Source of the DNA: Candidatus Nitronereus thalassa
Lineage (GTDB): Bacteria; Nitrospirota; Nitrospiria; Nitrospirales; UBA8639
Reading direction: 5' to 3'
Length of the DNA: 64,000 nucleotides
NCBI RefSeq assembly: GCF_032191465.1
Contig: NZ_JAQOUE010000001.1
Location: 248,001 to 312,000 of the forward strand
The notes below the pieces were generated by a model. That model had not been told where the DNA came from. It did no database searches and saw only the letters and a list, made by a program, of their open reading frames with translations. This document shows, one piece after another, positions 25,528 through 32,818 of the stretch. How positions within the stretch are numbered: position 1 is the stretch's first letter; every line of letters begins with the position of its first letter. Made by a program: the position numbers and the translations under genes.

Positions 25528-26436
25528 TTACATGCTCGCCAAAGTGGCAGTCGAAGTTTGAGAAGAAACCTCAGCGTTGATTAGGTTATTAAGACCGTGG
25601 GGAGCGATCAATGGGGCCAATAGCAAACATAAAGACGGTGTATCGTATCCTCCAAATCGTTCTCGATGTTTCCATGTATCGTGAATGCGTGTTGTGGCAT
25701 CGGGGGGAGTTTCATTCCAAGCGTTAAGACCCAGAAGGCTCCATCCTACTGCAATCGGCGTTCGAAGGCGTGTGAATTCGGTCTGTAAAAATTCAAGACT
25801 TTTAGAAATGTGAATCCTGGAAATTCTCCCAGCCAAAGCCGACAGTGCCGCACCCGTATCTTCGGGTGAGGGTTTGAGCTCTTGTTCAAAAACCATTGTA
25901 TTTCCATAGTTCCACCCCCCATGGGATAATTGACGATCCAAGATCATACTTGTGGCTTCCTTTAATCTGGGATGATCGGAAAAGCCAACATTATGTAAGG
26001 CCGTCATGGCCATGGCTGTAGACTCGACCCATGAGTGGGTATGGCCAATCCAGGGCCATCCCTTTAAAGAGGGGTCATGGCCTAAAGGTGTTTCAGGATT
26101 TTTTATCCAATGCTCTCCTGAGGAATTTAGTAGAAATTGGATGGCTTTCTCTCGCGACACATGATGGGATTTCGATGTTTCCCAAGCCAAAATTGAAATT
26201 GGGGTTGGCCAAAAAGATTCGGGGTGATCGGGAGAAAGACTTACCCGACCGTCTGGCATTTGAAAGGAGGTTAAGTAATCTCGGGAGCGTTGGAGGACTT
26301 GTGCGTCGTGTTTAAAGTGACTAAGGATGATGGTGCCCCAGGCCGTAGCATCCGGACGATCCTCACCTTGAGTAGTGAACAGGAACCCTCCGTTAGGACG
26401 GATTCGAGTGCGAAGTTCATTGAGAAGAATTTCCAC
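25528..26436 (-). CDS. Squalene-cyclase/prenyltransferase-like alpha-toroid protein
   Basis: The 302-residue protein consists of repeated helix pairs with QW-like motifs: QMPDGRVSLS, GWPWIGHTHSWVESTAMAM and the canonical QLSHGGW (QxxxGxW). This is the alpha/alpha toroid fold of terpene cyclases and prenyltransferase subunits. It is about half the length of squalene-hopene cyclase and lacks the DxDD acid motif, so a cyclase reaction is unlikely. It has no signal peptide. As the first gene of the minus-strand block it may be a lipid-handling partner for the DUF362 protein or the polyprenyl-sugar enzymes. That role is inference. Confidence 0.7.
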   Translation of the reverse strand: MEILLNELRTRIRPNGGFLFTTQGEDRPDATAWGTIILSHFKHDAQVLQRSRDYLTSFQMPDGRVSLSPDHPESFWPTPISILAWETSKSHHVSREKAIQFLLNSSGEHWIKNPETPLGHDPSLKGWPWIGHTHSWVESTAMAMTALHNVGFSDHPRLKEATSMILDRQLSHGGWNYGNTMVFEQELKPSPEDTGAALSALAGRISRIHISKSLEFLQTEFTRLRTPIAVGWSLLGLNAWNETPPDATTRIHDTWKHRERFGGYDTPSLCLLLAPLIAPHGLNNLINAEVSSQTSTATLASM

Positions 26437-27020
26437 AGAAACTTTCCAGTGCTGGCGTGCCCTTAAGCCCTAGGACAATTGCTTGTATTTTGGATGTAAT
26501 AGGATCTCATGCGTTAACCATGTCCTTGCCAAACTATTAATGGAGTCAAAAATGGGGGCAAAGAGTGAGCTCTGGCAATGGAATTTTCGGTTTGAATGTG
26601 AAAGGACTTTATTTTTAACTGTCAGGGTATTGTTCTCCTAGGGAATCTCGTACTCCAGGTATTGAAATACGTGAAAGGTTTTTTTCAAAGGGAATGAATA
26701 CTTAATTAAGTTTGGAGGTCATTTGAGTTAAAGAACGCCATGAATTGATAGAGAATTTACAGCAAGAAAACCGGACAAATACATCATTTTTACCTAGGGT
26801 GAATGCTAATCAAGGGAAGGCAAAATCAAGCCGATAGGAGTACAGAAGCGAGTGATGTTGAAGCGATTTTCTTGAGCCTGAAAATTTTAATTAAAGCTCT
26901 AAGCCTTATCCTTTTATTTGTCTCTTCAAAGATGGTCTAGGTGGGACGCAAGGTTTTAGAAGGGCAAACCGATAGCAGAATTGGATGCATTAGTACGAAA
27001 TTAATAGTGAATCGAGAACT
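26437..27020. other. Divergent intergenic region between arabinose block and Tad locus
   Basis: This stretch holds no supported gene and must carry promoters for both the minus-strand glycan block and the plus-strand riboswitch/Tad transcript. No clear sigma-70 or sigma-54 pair could be identified. Fragments resembling aptamer elements (GGGACGCAAGG at 26943-26953, GGGCAAACC at 26962-26970) occur in the wrong order and may be a decayed aptamer or chance. Confidence 0.5.
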
Positions 27021-27021
27021 C

Positions 27022-27110
27022 CTTCTCGAAATGGCAAACCTGTCGTGAGGCAGGGACGCAAAGCCACGGGTCAGAAGAATTTCAGCTGACAGCCGGGTTG
27101 TCGAAGGAAG
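27022..27110 (+). promoter_or_regulatory. c-di-GMP-I (GEMM-I) riboswitch aptamer 1
   Basis: The aptamer core is clear: ATGGCAAACC (27031-27040), a P2 stem CCTGTC/GGCAGG closed by a GTGA (GNRA) tetraloop, GGGACGCAAAGCC (27053-27065), a P3 stem and AGCCGGGTT (27091-27099). The flanks CTTCTCGA and TCGAAGG close P1. The base matching Vc2 G20 is G, which fits c-di-GMP rather than cGAMP selectivity. It lies 59 nt upstream of an ORF with a strong ribosome binding site. Confidence 0.92.
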
Positions 27111-27139
27111 GGATGCAGTGCCACCCATAGGGATGGAGT

Positions 27140-27163
27140 TCTCCTGCTTGCTCTAAGAGGAGA
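27140..27163 (+). promoter_or_regulatory. Putative Shine-Dalgarno-sequestering hairpin of riboswitch 1
   Basis: TCTCCT (27140-27145) is the exact complement of AGGAGA (27158-27163), which contains the ribosome binding site of the ORF starting at 27169. A competing GGAG (27135-27138) upstream could capture the anti-SD strand. This layout fits translational control by the aptamer just upstream. Confidence 0.6.
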
Positions 27164-27168
27164 TTTCT

Positions 27169-27672
27169 ATGACCACTTGGTATTGGTTGCTGCCTGAAGA
27201 TAATCCATGTGAATCCCACAATAATCAGTGGAAACACTCCTCTTCTCTAAGCTCCATCATTACATCGAAATATTCTGTTTTGAAGCCATGGGTTCTTGTT
27301 AAAGGTTCCCAACGGCATTGTGCGCTACTCTCCCAAAAATATTTAAAAACAGGTCCTTTCCTAGAAGTAAATAAACGTAAATCCAATCTTTCAGATTACG
27401 GTTCCTTTGGTTTTGGCTGTGGAGTAAGAAGCACTGGCATCGTTCCTCCGCGGGGCCATAAATCCTTTGCTCAGCCAGCCCCTCGGGAAGTGGAACCCCA
27501 GTCTAGTAGCAAGCGAGATTTGTGCTGGCAACGTGAACATCTACTATTGACATCAAAACATCTTCCTAGTCGGGCTCCCCTTCCCGATAAAGGCAAACCT
27601 GTCGTGAGGCGGGGGCGCAAAGCCACGGATCAGGTCAGCGATCTGAAAGCCGGGTTGCCGGAGGAGGAATAG
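27169..27672 (+). CDS. Riboswitch-controlled ORF of unknown function, reads through aptamer 2
   Basis: The ORF has an excellent start (AGGAG, 6-nt spacing, ATG) directly behind riboswitch 1. Its 167-residue product is rich in Ser, Lys, Pro and Trp, has no signal peptide, no membrane segment and no recognisable domain. The last ~33 codons are the sequence of riboswitch aptamer 2, and the stop TAG (27670-27672) falls just past it, so the C-terminus is RNA-constrained. It may be a leader ORF whose translation controls folding of aptamer 2, a decayed gene, or a non-coding artefact. Codon usage looks unlike the flanking tad genes. Confidence 0.4.
   Translation: MTTWYWLLPEDNPCESHNNQWKHSSSLSSIITSKYSVLKPWVLVKGSQRHCALLSQKYLKTGPFLEVNKRKSNLSDYGSFGFGCGVRSTGIVPPRGHKSFAQPAPREVEPQSSSKRDLCWQREHLLLTSKHLPSRAPLPDKGKPVVRRGRKATDQVSDLKAGLPEEE
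27572..27668 (+). promoter_or_regulatory. c-di-GMP-I (GEMM-I) riboswitch aptamer 2
   Basis: The core repeats that of aptamer 1: AAGGCAAACC (27590-27599), P2 stem CCTGTC/GGCGGG with GTGA tetraloop, GGGCGCAAAGCCACGG, P3, then AAGCCGGGTTGCC (27647-27658). P1 flanks are pyrimidine-rich CCCCTTCCCG and purine-rich CGGAGGAGG. The position equivalent to Vc2 G20 is G. It lies about 90 nt upstream of the first Flp pilin gene and controls the Tad operon. Confidence 0.92.
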
Positions 27673-27684
27673 GAAAAGGGGATA

Positions 27685-27722
27685 GCCGAGGCTGGTGGAA
27701 ATACGGGCCACCCCGTTTCGGC
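27685..27722 (+). terminator. Hairpin between riboswitch 2 and flp1, possible expression platform
   Basis: GCCGA (27685-27689) pairs with TCGGC (27718-27722), and GGTGG (27694-27698) with CCACC (27708-27712). The following AATATTCTTTATTTAT is AT-rich but not a pure T run. It could act as a conditional terminator or attenuator for the pilin transcript. Confidence 0.5.
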
Positions 27723-27760
27723 AATATTCTTTATTTATCGTGCCCGTGAGGAGATTCGAT

Positions 27761-27940
27761 ATGACGAATTCTGTCATGCAGTTTATTCGGGATGAAGAAG
27801 GGGCTACCGCTCTTGAGTACGGATTGTTGGCTGCTCTTATTGCTGCCGCGATTGTGACAGCAGTGACTCAATTAGGTACCACGGTGTCTAATACCTTCAA
27901 CTCCATTGCCAACGATATGGCGGCTGCTACGGCCAGCTAA
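27761..27940 (+). CDS. flp: Flp-type pilin 1
   Basis: This is the major Flp/Tad pilin precursor, 59 residues. A short charged leader (MTNSVMQFIRDEEG) is followed by the class-defining ATALEYGLLAALIAAAIV. Cleavage by the prepilin peptidase TadV is expected after Gly. The hydrophobic helix packs the filament core, and the Thr/Ser-rich C-terminus (LGTTVSNTFNS, ATAS) is exposed and could be glycosylated. GAGGAG lies 7 nt before ATG 27761, which rules out a longer upstream start. Two c-di-GMP riboswitches precede it and a strong hairpin follows, so it is probably made in excess over the assembly genes. Confidence 0.93.
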   Translation: MTNSVMQFIRDEEGATALEYGLLAALIAAAIVTAVTQLGTTVSNTFNSIANDMAAATAS

Positions 27941-27974
27941 TCTGCAATGTAAGCTCCTTCGGTTGTTCCCCTCT

Positions 27975-28009
27975 GAGAACCTATCCGATCTTCGCATCGG
28001 ATAGGTCTC
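27975..28009 (+). terminator. Strong hairpin after flp1
   Basis: GAGACCTATCCGAT-type arms (27975-27989 and 27996-28009) form a 14-bp stem with one bulged base and a loop around CTTCGC. No T run follows, so it may be a partial terminator or an RNA-stabilising processing site that raises pilin mRNA above downstream genes. Confidence 0.65.
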
Positions 28010-28182
28010 AAAGGGATTACGCAGGGAAGGCTGGGATAAATAGTGGCCTGTATGGATCTACCAACCAGCACACACGACTATAAAAATTTTTGTTCCTTGC
28101 CGCCTTTTCGCATGAGGTGCTCCTCCATCCCCATGGATTGGGACCGAGGAAAAAGTCGACTGGGAATATTGAGGGAACCACT

Positions 28183-28719
28183 ATGAACGTGAAGACAACG
28201 CAGATCTCACCCTCTCGTGCAATCAAAAGCCAGCGCGGCAACACAACGACTGAAATGGCGATGATGTTGCTCCCATTTGTCATTTTGATAATGGGGGTCA
28301 TGGAATTCGGCTGGTATTTTCTTCATCAACATACGCTCCAATATGCCACCCGAGAAGGCATGCGTTTGGCATTAGTTGGGGAAGTTTTAAATGATGAAAA
28401 TGGAAATCCTCAAACTCGAGATGCTTCTATCAGACAGGTCATCCATGAAAAGGGTGAAATTGGGTTAATGAATATTGACCCAGCTGATGACATTTCTATT
28501 TGGAAGGCTGGCGCAAACGATGACGAAGAAGGTGGCTTGACATTTGATGAACTCGCCCCAAATGCCGGTAATCCAGCAGATTACATGAGAATCAAGGTTG
28601 ACTATCAACATCAATTTTTGACACCGCTTATCGGCCAATTTTTCTCAGAATCAGAAGCAATTACTCTGAGAGCTGAAGCGACTTATCGTAACGAAGATTT
28701 CACAGTGGAGGGGGTATAA
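28183..28719 (+). CDS. tadE: TadE-like pseudopilin
   Basis: The start is placed at MNVKTTQISPS (GAGGGA upstream). The 178-residue protein has the TadE signature QRGNTTTEMAMMLLPFVILIMGVMEFGW: a Gly-containing leader, Glu at +5 and a hydrophobic helix. Pseudopilins of this type are processed by the same peptidase and act in initiating Flp pilus assembly. The C-terminal ~120 residues are a soluble periplasmic domain rich in Asp and Glu. The next TadE-type gene starts 5 bp downstream. Confidence 0.85.
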   Translation: MNVKTTQISPSRAIKSQRGNTTTEMAMMLLPFVILIMGVMEFGWYFLHQHTLQYATREGMRLALVGEVLNDENGNPQTRDASIRQVIHEKGEIGLMNIDPADDISIWKAGANDDEEGGLTFDELAPNAGNPADYMRIKVDYQHQFLTPLIGQFFSESEAITLRAEATYRNEDFTVEGV

Positions 28720-28724
28720 ACGCC

Positions 28725-29360
28725 ATGGCTAATCACATCGTTCGAAATCAAAAAGGAATGGCGGCAGTTGAGTTTTCCGTGTTGGTCAGCATTGCCCTCC
28801 TCATTATCTTTGTAATCGTGGACTTTGGCACGCTGATACAGGCTCAAGCGGTTGTGACCAATATTACGAGAGAAGGGGGCAGTTTAGCGTCTCGTGACCT
28901 AAAAAATGGTTCAGACCTTTTGGACCTCATGGCGGAATCAAGCGCCCCACTTAATTTTACGCAAAATCCAGAATTGTACAAAATATATCTTGCCAAGGCC
29001 GACGCTGGCGAAAATGCCAGTAACCCAGACCCAACATGCACGGTGCAAGAACTTGGATCATTAGATGCGATTGCAGGCAATGGCGTCGATTCTCCTGCAA
29101 ATAGTCCAACCTGCGATTTGCCGCAAAATTTGTACGATCTTTTAAAGTATGACGATAGCGTGGAAGTACAAGCGGCCCCGATTTCCCAGTTTACTATTGT
29201 CAAAGTTTATTATGTACATCAACCTGTCACCCCCTTGGAAGAATTTTTTAATGCTTCAGGGCATACCGTGAATAATTATGATCTCTACGATGAGCTGGGC
29301 CAATACGGCCAAGATGGTGAGTCGGATGGGATTTTGATTACGAGCAAGGCGGTGTTTTGA
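28725..29360 (+). CDS. tadF: TadE/TadF-like pseudopilin
   Basis: This 211-residue protein has a short basic leader ending in QKGMAAVEF, matching the (Q)xG-x3-(V/E)EF pattern of TadE/TadF, then a hydrophobic helix (SVLVSIALLIIFVIVDFGTLI). A large periplasmic part contains two Cys (PTCTV and PTCDL) that could form a disulfide. It probably forms a minor pilus tip or initiation complex with TadE and TadG. The gene symbol is by position, since TadE and TadF are hard to separate by sequence. Confidence 0.78.
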   Translation: MANHIVRNQKGMAAVEFSVLVSIALLIIFVIVDFGTLIQAQAVVTNITREGGSLASRDLKNGSDLLDLMAESSAPLNFTQNPELYKIYLAKADAGENASNPDPTCTVQELGSLDAIAGNGVDSPANSPTCDLPQNLYDLLKYDDSVEVQAAPISQFTIVKVYYVHQPVTPLEEFFNASGHTVNNYDLYDELGQYGQDGESDGILITSKAVF

Positions 29361-29468
29361 TCGCTTTTTTGAAGGCGAAAAAGGGTTGGTAACATTGGTA
29401 ACAATTGAACGCCAGATTTCCCGGGCAGATAGCTACAGACAAATTTTGTCCGTGATGGGGAGCAGTAT

Positions 29469-30872
29469 ATGAAACCAATTAAACATTCTTTAGATTTAGA
29501 TAACTTAGAAAACAGAGATGTAGTTCGCGGTTCGAAACGCCAAAGTAGCAAGCTTCATGTGTCGAATTCGCGAGGAATTTTTGCCCTTGTCACAGCCTTG
29601 TCGGTAGTGAGTTTGTTTGCCTTTGTGGCGTTGGGCATTGAGGTAGGTCGATGGTATGTGGTGAGAGCCGAATTATCAAAATCCGTGGATGCCGCAGCCC
29701 TGTTGGGTGCAAAAAATTATTCAAATCCCTTTCTTGTGACCGAAGATCTCATGGCCGCAGTAGGGCAAGCGAATTTCAGCCCAGGGCTATTGGGTACGGA
29801 GGGCAATCCCCAAATTACAGGGACCAAAGGAGCTGAAGGCAAAGTATTTGTCGAGGGCAGCACGAACGTTTTAAATAAAATCACGCAGGTGGTCGAAATG
29901 CAAGACCATATTGCCAAGGGGACCTATGAAAAAACATATATCACGTCATCAGGGGTAGCCCAACAACGGGAAGTAGAAATCATGCTTGTGCTCGATGAAT
30001 CTGGGTCAATGAGTAGTGCCATGAGTAATTTAAAGACCGCAGCCAAGAGTTTCGTTGATTTTTTTGAGCATACTGATGACACTGACCAGATGGGTCTTAT
30101 TACATTTGCTTCAGGCGTGGTGGTTGAACGTGCCCTTGGGCCAAATTTTTATGATGATATGACCACGGCCATTGATAATATGTCTGCTAGTGGTGGTACC
30201 AATACGGAAGATGCGTTGGATCAGGCCGATGGTCCCTCAGGGTTCACGGATCAAACCGGGATTCCAGGTGACGAAAGAGTCCAACAATTTCTGGTGTTTT
30301 TCTCAGATGGTAATCCGACGGCCTTCCGTGGAGATTTTACTCGAAATGGCACTGACTATGATGCCGTGGGGTATGCGGCTAATTGGGATATCAAATTAAT
30401 GAATCCTAATTCCCAGTTTTCGTATCTCAATGTGAAGCAATATGAAACGGGTGATGGAAAAACCACGGGTTCTACAGTTTGTCAATCAGGGAGCCCGCTT
30501 GCTGGATATTCAAACACCAAGTGGCATGTCTTGGATGATCCCACCTATGGGGTGAGCGGATATAGTGACTTTTTAGAAGTCTACTATTCTGACTTATTAG
30601 GAACCACCGATCCTGAAAAGTGTAGCCTTAATTGGAATAAGGGAAGGGACTATGTCGAAGCTATTACGAAGCAAATGGCTATTGACCATGCCCAGGAGGT
30701 TAAAGACAAAGGCATTAAAATCTATACCGTTGGGCTAGGTAGTGTGGATCAGGACTTCCTATCTCAAATCGCGAGCGGGCCAGGGTTTGAATATTTTGCA
30801 CCAACCTCTGCCGACTTGAAAAATTTGTTCCAAAAAATTGCCACGAATATCAGGCTGCGCCTAGTTCAGTAA
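29469..30872 (+). CDS. tadG: TadG-like protein with von Willebrand A domain
   Basis: After a polar ~35-residue N-terminus comes a pilin-like segment (RGIFALVTALSVVSLFAFVALG) with the TadG pattern IEVGRWYVVRAELSKSVDAAALLGA. The remaining ~300 residues form a vWA domain with a full MIDAS start (VLDESGSMSS), a Thr in the second loop region (GGTNTEDAL) and FFSDGNP for the third. vWA-bearing TadG proteins are extracytoplasmic and may act as adhesive pilus tips or anchors. Divalent-metal-dependent binding is expected. It lies between the two pilin genes. Confidence 0.87.
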   Translation: MKPIKHSLDLDNLENRDVVRGSKRQSSKLHVSNSRGIFALVTALSVVSLFAFVALGIEVGRWYVVRAELSKSVDAAALLGAKNYSNPFLVTEDLMAAVGQANFSPGLLGTEGNPQITGTKGAEGKVFVEGSTNVLNKITQVVEMQDHIAKGTYEKTYITSSGVAQQREVEIMLVLDESGSMSSAMSNLKTAAKSFVDFFEHTDDTDQMGLITFASGVVVERALGPNFYDDMTTAIDNMSASGGTNTEDALDQADGPSGFTDQTGIPGDERVQQFLVFFSDGNPTAFRGDFTRNGTDYDAVGYAANWDIKLMNPNSQFSYLNVKQYETGDGKTTGSTVCQSGSPLAGYSNTKWHVLDDPTYGVSGYSDFLEVYYSDLLGTTDPEKCSLNWNKGRDYVEAITKQMAIDHAQEVKDKGIKIYTVGLGSVDQDFLSQIASGPGFEYFAPTSADLKNLFQKIATNIRLRLVQ

Positions 30873-30938
30873 TGCCGTTATGGATGTGTGGTGTGGAAGC
30901 GTAGTCCCTGTGATTGGAAGTTGGAGGAGGGAATCAGG

Positions 30939-31121
30939 ATGGTACAGATTCTAAAATTTTTGACCGATGAAGAAGGAGCGACAGCATTAGAGTATGGACT
31001 TTTGGCAGCCTTGATTGCTGCGGCCATTGTGGCCTCAGTGACAAATCTCGGACAAGTCATCCTTAATGCATTTAATTTTATTACGGCTGCCATGCAAGCG
31101 GCTGTTGGTGGTGGGAGTTAA
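30939..31121 (+). CDS. flp: Flp-type pilin 2
   Basis: This second pilin precursor of 60 residues reads MVQILKFLTDEEG then ATALEYGLLAALIAAAIVAS, nearly identical to pilin 1 through the helix. The exposed C-terminus differs: LGQVILNAFNFITAAMQAAVGGGS, less Thr-rich and ending in Gly. GGAGGAGGGA gives a strong ribosome binding site. It is followed by its own terminator. It may be a minor or condition-specific subunit. No riboswitch was found directly before it. Confidence 0.92.
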   Translation: MVQILKFLTDEEGATALEYGLLAALIAAAIVASVTNLGQVILNAFNFITAAMQAAVGGGS

Positions 31122-31152
31122 CGACTAACCTTCTTGCCATGTGACAGTTTTA

Positions 31153-31200
31153 AAAAACGGCCGTGCCGGCTCTTTTAGAGTAGTCGGGACGGCTGTTTTT
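31153..31200 (+). terminator. Intrinsic terminator after flp2
   Basis: AAAAAACGGCCGTGCCG pairs with CGGGACGGCTGTTTTT across an internal loop, ending in five T residues. It should lower transcription into the assembly-machine genes relative to the pilin. Confidence 0.75.
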
Positions 31201-31216
31201 CGTTGTAAGGATATAC

Positions 31217-31747
31217 ATGGAAAATATCTGGTTAACTCTATTTGTCATCATGGTGGTTGTCGGGGCTGCCGTGACGGATTTCCGAAAGCAAAAAATTCCA
31301 AATATCTTAACGTTCCCTAGTATGGTCGTGGGTATTGCTGGTCACAGCCTTGTTCATGGATGGCAAGGCCTAGGCTTTAGTCTTAGTGGGCTAGGATTAG
31401 GACTTATTCTTCTTCTAGGATTCTATGCGATGGGGGGGATGGCAGCAGGTGATGTAAAGTTGATGGCCGCTGTCGGTTCATTTTTAGGCCCTCTAAATAT
31501 ATTTCTAGTTTTCCTCATGACGGCAATTCTCGGAGGGTTTTATTCTCTTGGCATGATGATTCATGTTTTAGGTTTTCGTGGGATGTTGGAACATGTGGGG
31601 GGAATGTTCAAAACTTTGTTCCTGACAGGAAGAATTAAGCTGGCGTTTGCAGGAAATGCCGAATCCGAAGTCAAGTTGCGTTATGGACTTGTTATTGCTC
31701 TGGGAACGTTAACTTTTCAATTTTGGTTTTGGATTGGTATTGGTTGA
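31217..31747 (+). CDS. tadV: Prepilin peptidase TadV/CpaA (A24 aspartic protease)
   Basis: The 176-residue membrane protein has six hydrophobic segments and both catalytic aspartates of the A24 family: AAVTDFRKQKIPN near residue 21 and GGMAAGDVKLM (GxGD motif variant AGD) near residue 75. It lacks the methylase domain of PilD, as is usual for TadV/CpaA. It cleaves the leaders of Flp, TadE and TadF at the inner membrane. Confidence 0.9.
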   Translation: MENIWLTLFVIMVVVGAAVTDFRKQKIPNILTFPSMVVGIAGHSLVHGWQGLGFSLSGLGLGLILLLGFYAMGGMAAGDVKLMAAVGSFLGPLNIFLVFLMTAILGGFYSLGMMIHVLGFRGMLEHVGGMFKTLFLTGRIKLAFAGNAESEVKLRYGLVIALGTLTFQFWFWIGIG

Positions 31748-31906
31748 TCGTCAAACGAATGATCTTTCTGTTTCCAAAAAATTTATTTTCTTAAATGGGT
31801 TAAGGAGAAGAAAAAACACTCCGATACATCAGACATGGATTGTTGTATGCCGTTCACTCCTTGAGTAGATTTTTTAATTTGAGAGTGTTTCCGAAAGGCC
31901 CTGGTT

Positions 31907-32734
31907 ATGGTTCGAAATCGTTCTCTTCTCTTTTTTGGATTGGCGATTCTTTTGGCCTTTGGAACTTCTATCATGGCCTATAATTGGTTTCAAAACCAAA
32001 CCCCAGCCCCCCAAGTTAAAAAAATCGTAAAATTTGAGGGAACCCCTATTGTCGTGGCCAGTGCGGACCTTCCGTGGGGTACCCCCTTGACCAAAGAAAT
32101 GGTTCGAGTTGTGAATTATCCAGCTGAGCATTTGCCAGAGGGAAGATTTGAGAACATTGATATGTTGCCTGGACGGGTAGTGCTCACCCATCTCAAACGG
32201 AATGAGCCGATACTGGAATCCAAACTTGCCCCGTTGGATATTAAGAATGGGGGTGTTGGTGGTGTTTTGCATCCTGGGATGCGGGCCATGGCAGTTCGGG
32301 TGAATGAAGTTGTGGGTGTCTCAGGATTTTTAAAGCCAGGAGATCGTGTCGATATTATGGTCACTCTCCAAAATCGTGGAAAGAGGGAAAAGATTACCAA
32401 AACGGTCTTAGAAAATACCTTGATTTTGGCTGCTGGAACACAAATGGAGCGGAAGGGACCAGGGGAAAAACCAAGGGCAGTGAAAGTTATCACCTTTGAA
32501 GTGTCTTTGGAGGAAGCTGAAAAATTAGCGTTAGCTTCCACGGAAGGAAAATTGCGTTTAGCTCTTCGCAGTCCAATTAATACAGAACCCGAGCTGACCA
32601 AAGGTGCAACTACACAAAACTTACTGTCCTCTTATCGAGCGGCAAGCCGGGCACCAGTGGCAAAACGGCGAGCCATCTCCCGTGACAAAGTCGAATTGAT
32701 TAAAGGCACGAACCGAAAATATTTAAGTTTTTGA
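31907..32734 (+). CDS. cpaB: Flp pilus assembly protein CpaB/RcpC
   Basis: One N-terminal membrane helix (LLFFGLAILLAFGTSIMAYNWF) is followed by a SAF domain (TPIVVASADLPWGTPLTKEMVR...GRVVLTHLKRNEPI) and the CpaB-specific region GMRAMAVRVNEVVGVSGFLKPGDRVDI. CpaB is a periplasmic partner of the secretin that may bind peptidoglycan. Length 275 is typical. It is followed by cpaC in the usual order. Confidence 0.9.
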   Translation: MVRNRSLLFFGLAILLAFGTSIMAYNWFQNQTPAPQVKKIVKFEGTPIVVASADLPWGTPLTKEMVRVVNYPAEHLPEGRFENIDMLPGRVVLTHLKRNEPILESKLAPLDIKNGGVGGVLHPGMRAMAVRVNEVVGVSGFLKPGDRVDIMVTLQNRGKREKITKTVLENTLILAAGTQMERKGPGEKPRAVKVITFEVSLEEAEKLALASTEGKLRLALRSPINTEPELTKGATTQNLLSSYRAASRAPVAKRRAISRDKVELIKGTNRKYLSF

Positions 32735-32818
32735 TTAATCAAGCAACCCTGAAAAATGGATGCCCAAATACAGTCTCAAGGCTAATAGATCAAATCAAAT
32801 AAAAGTTGCATAACCATC

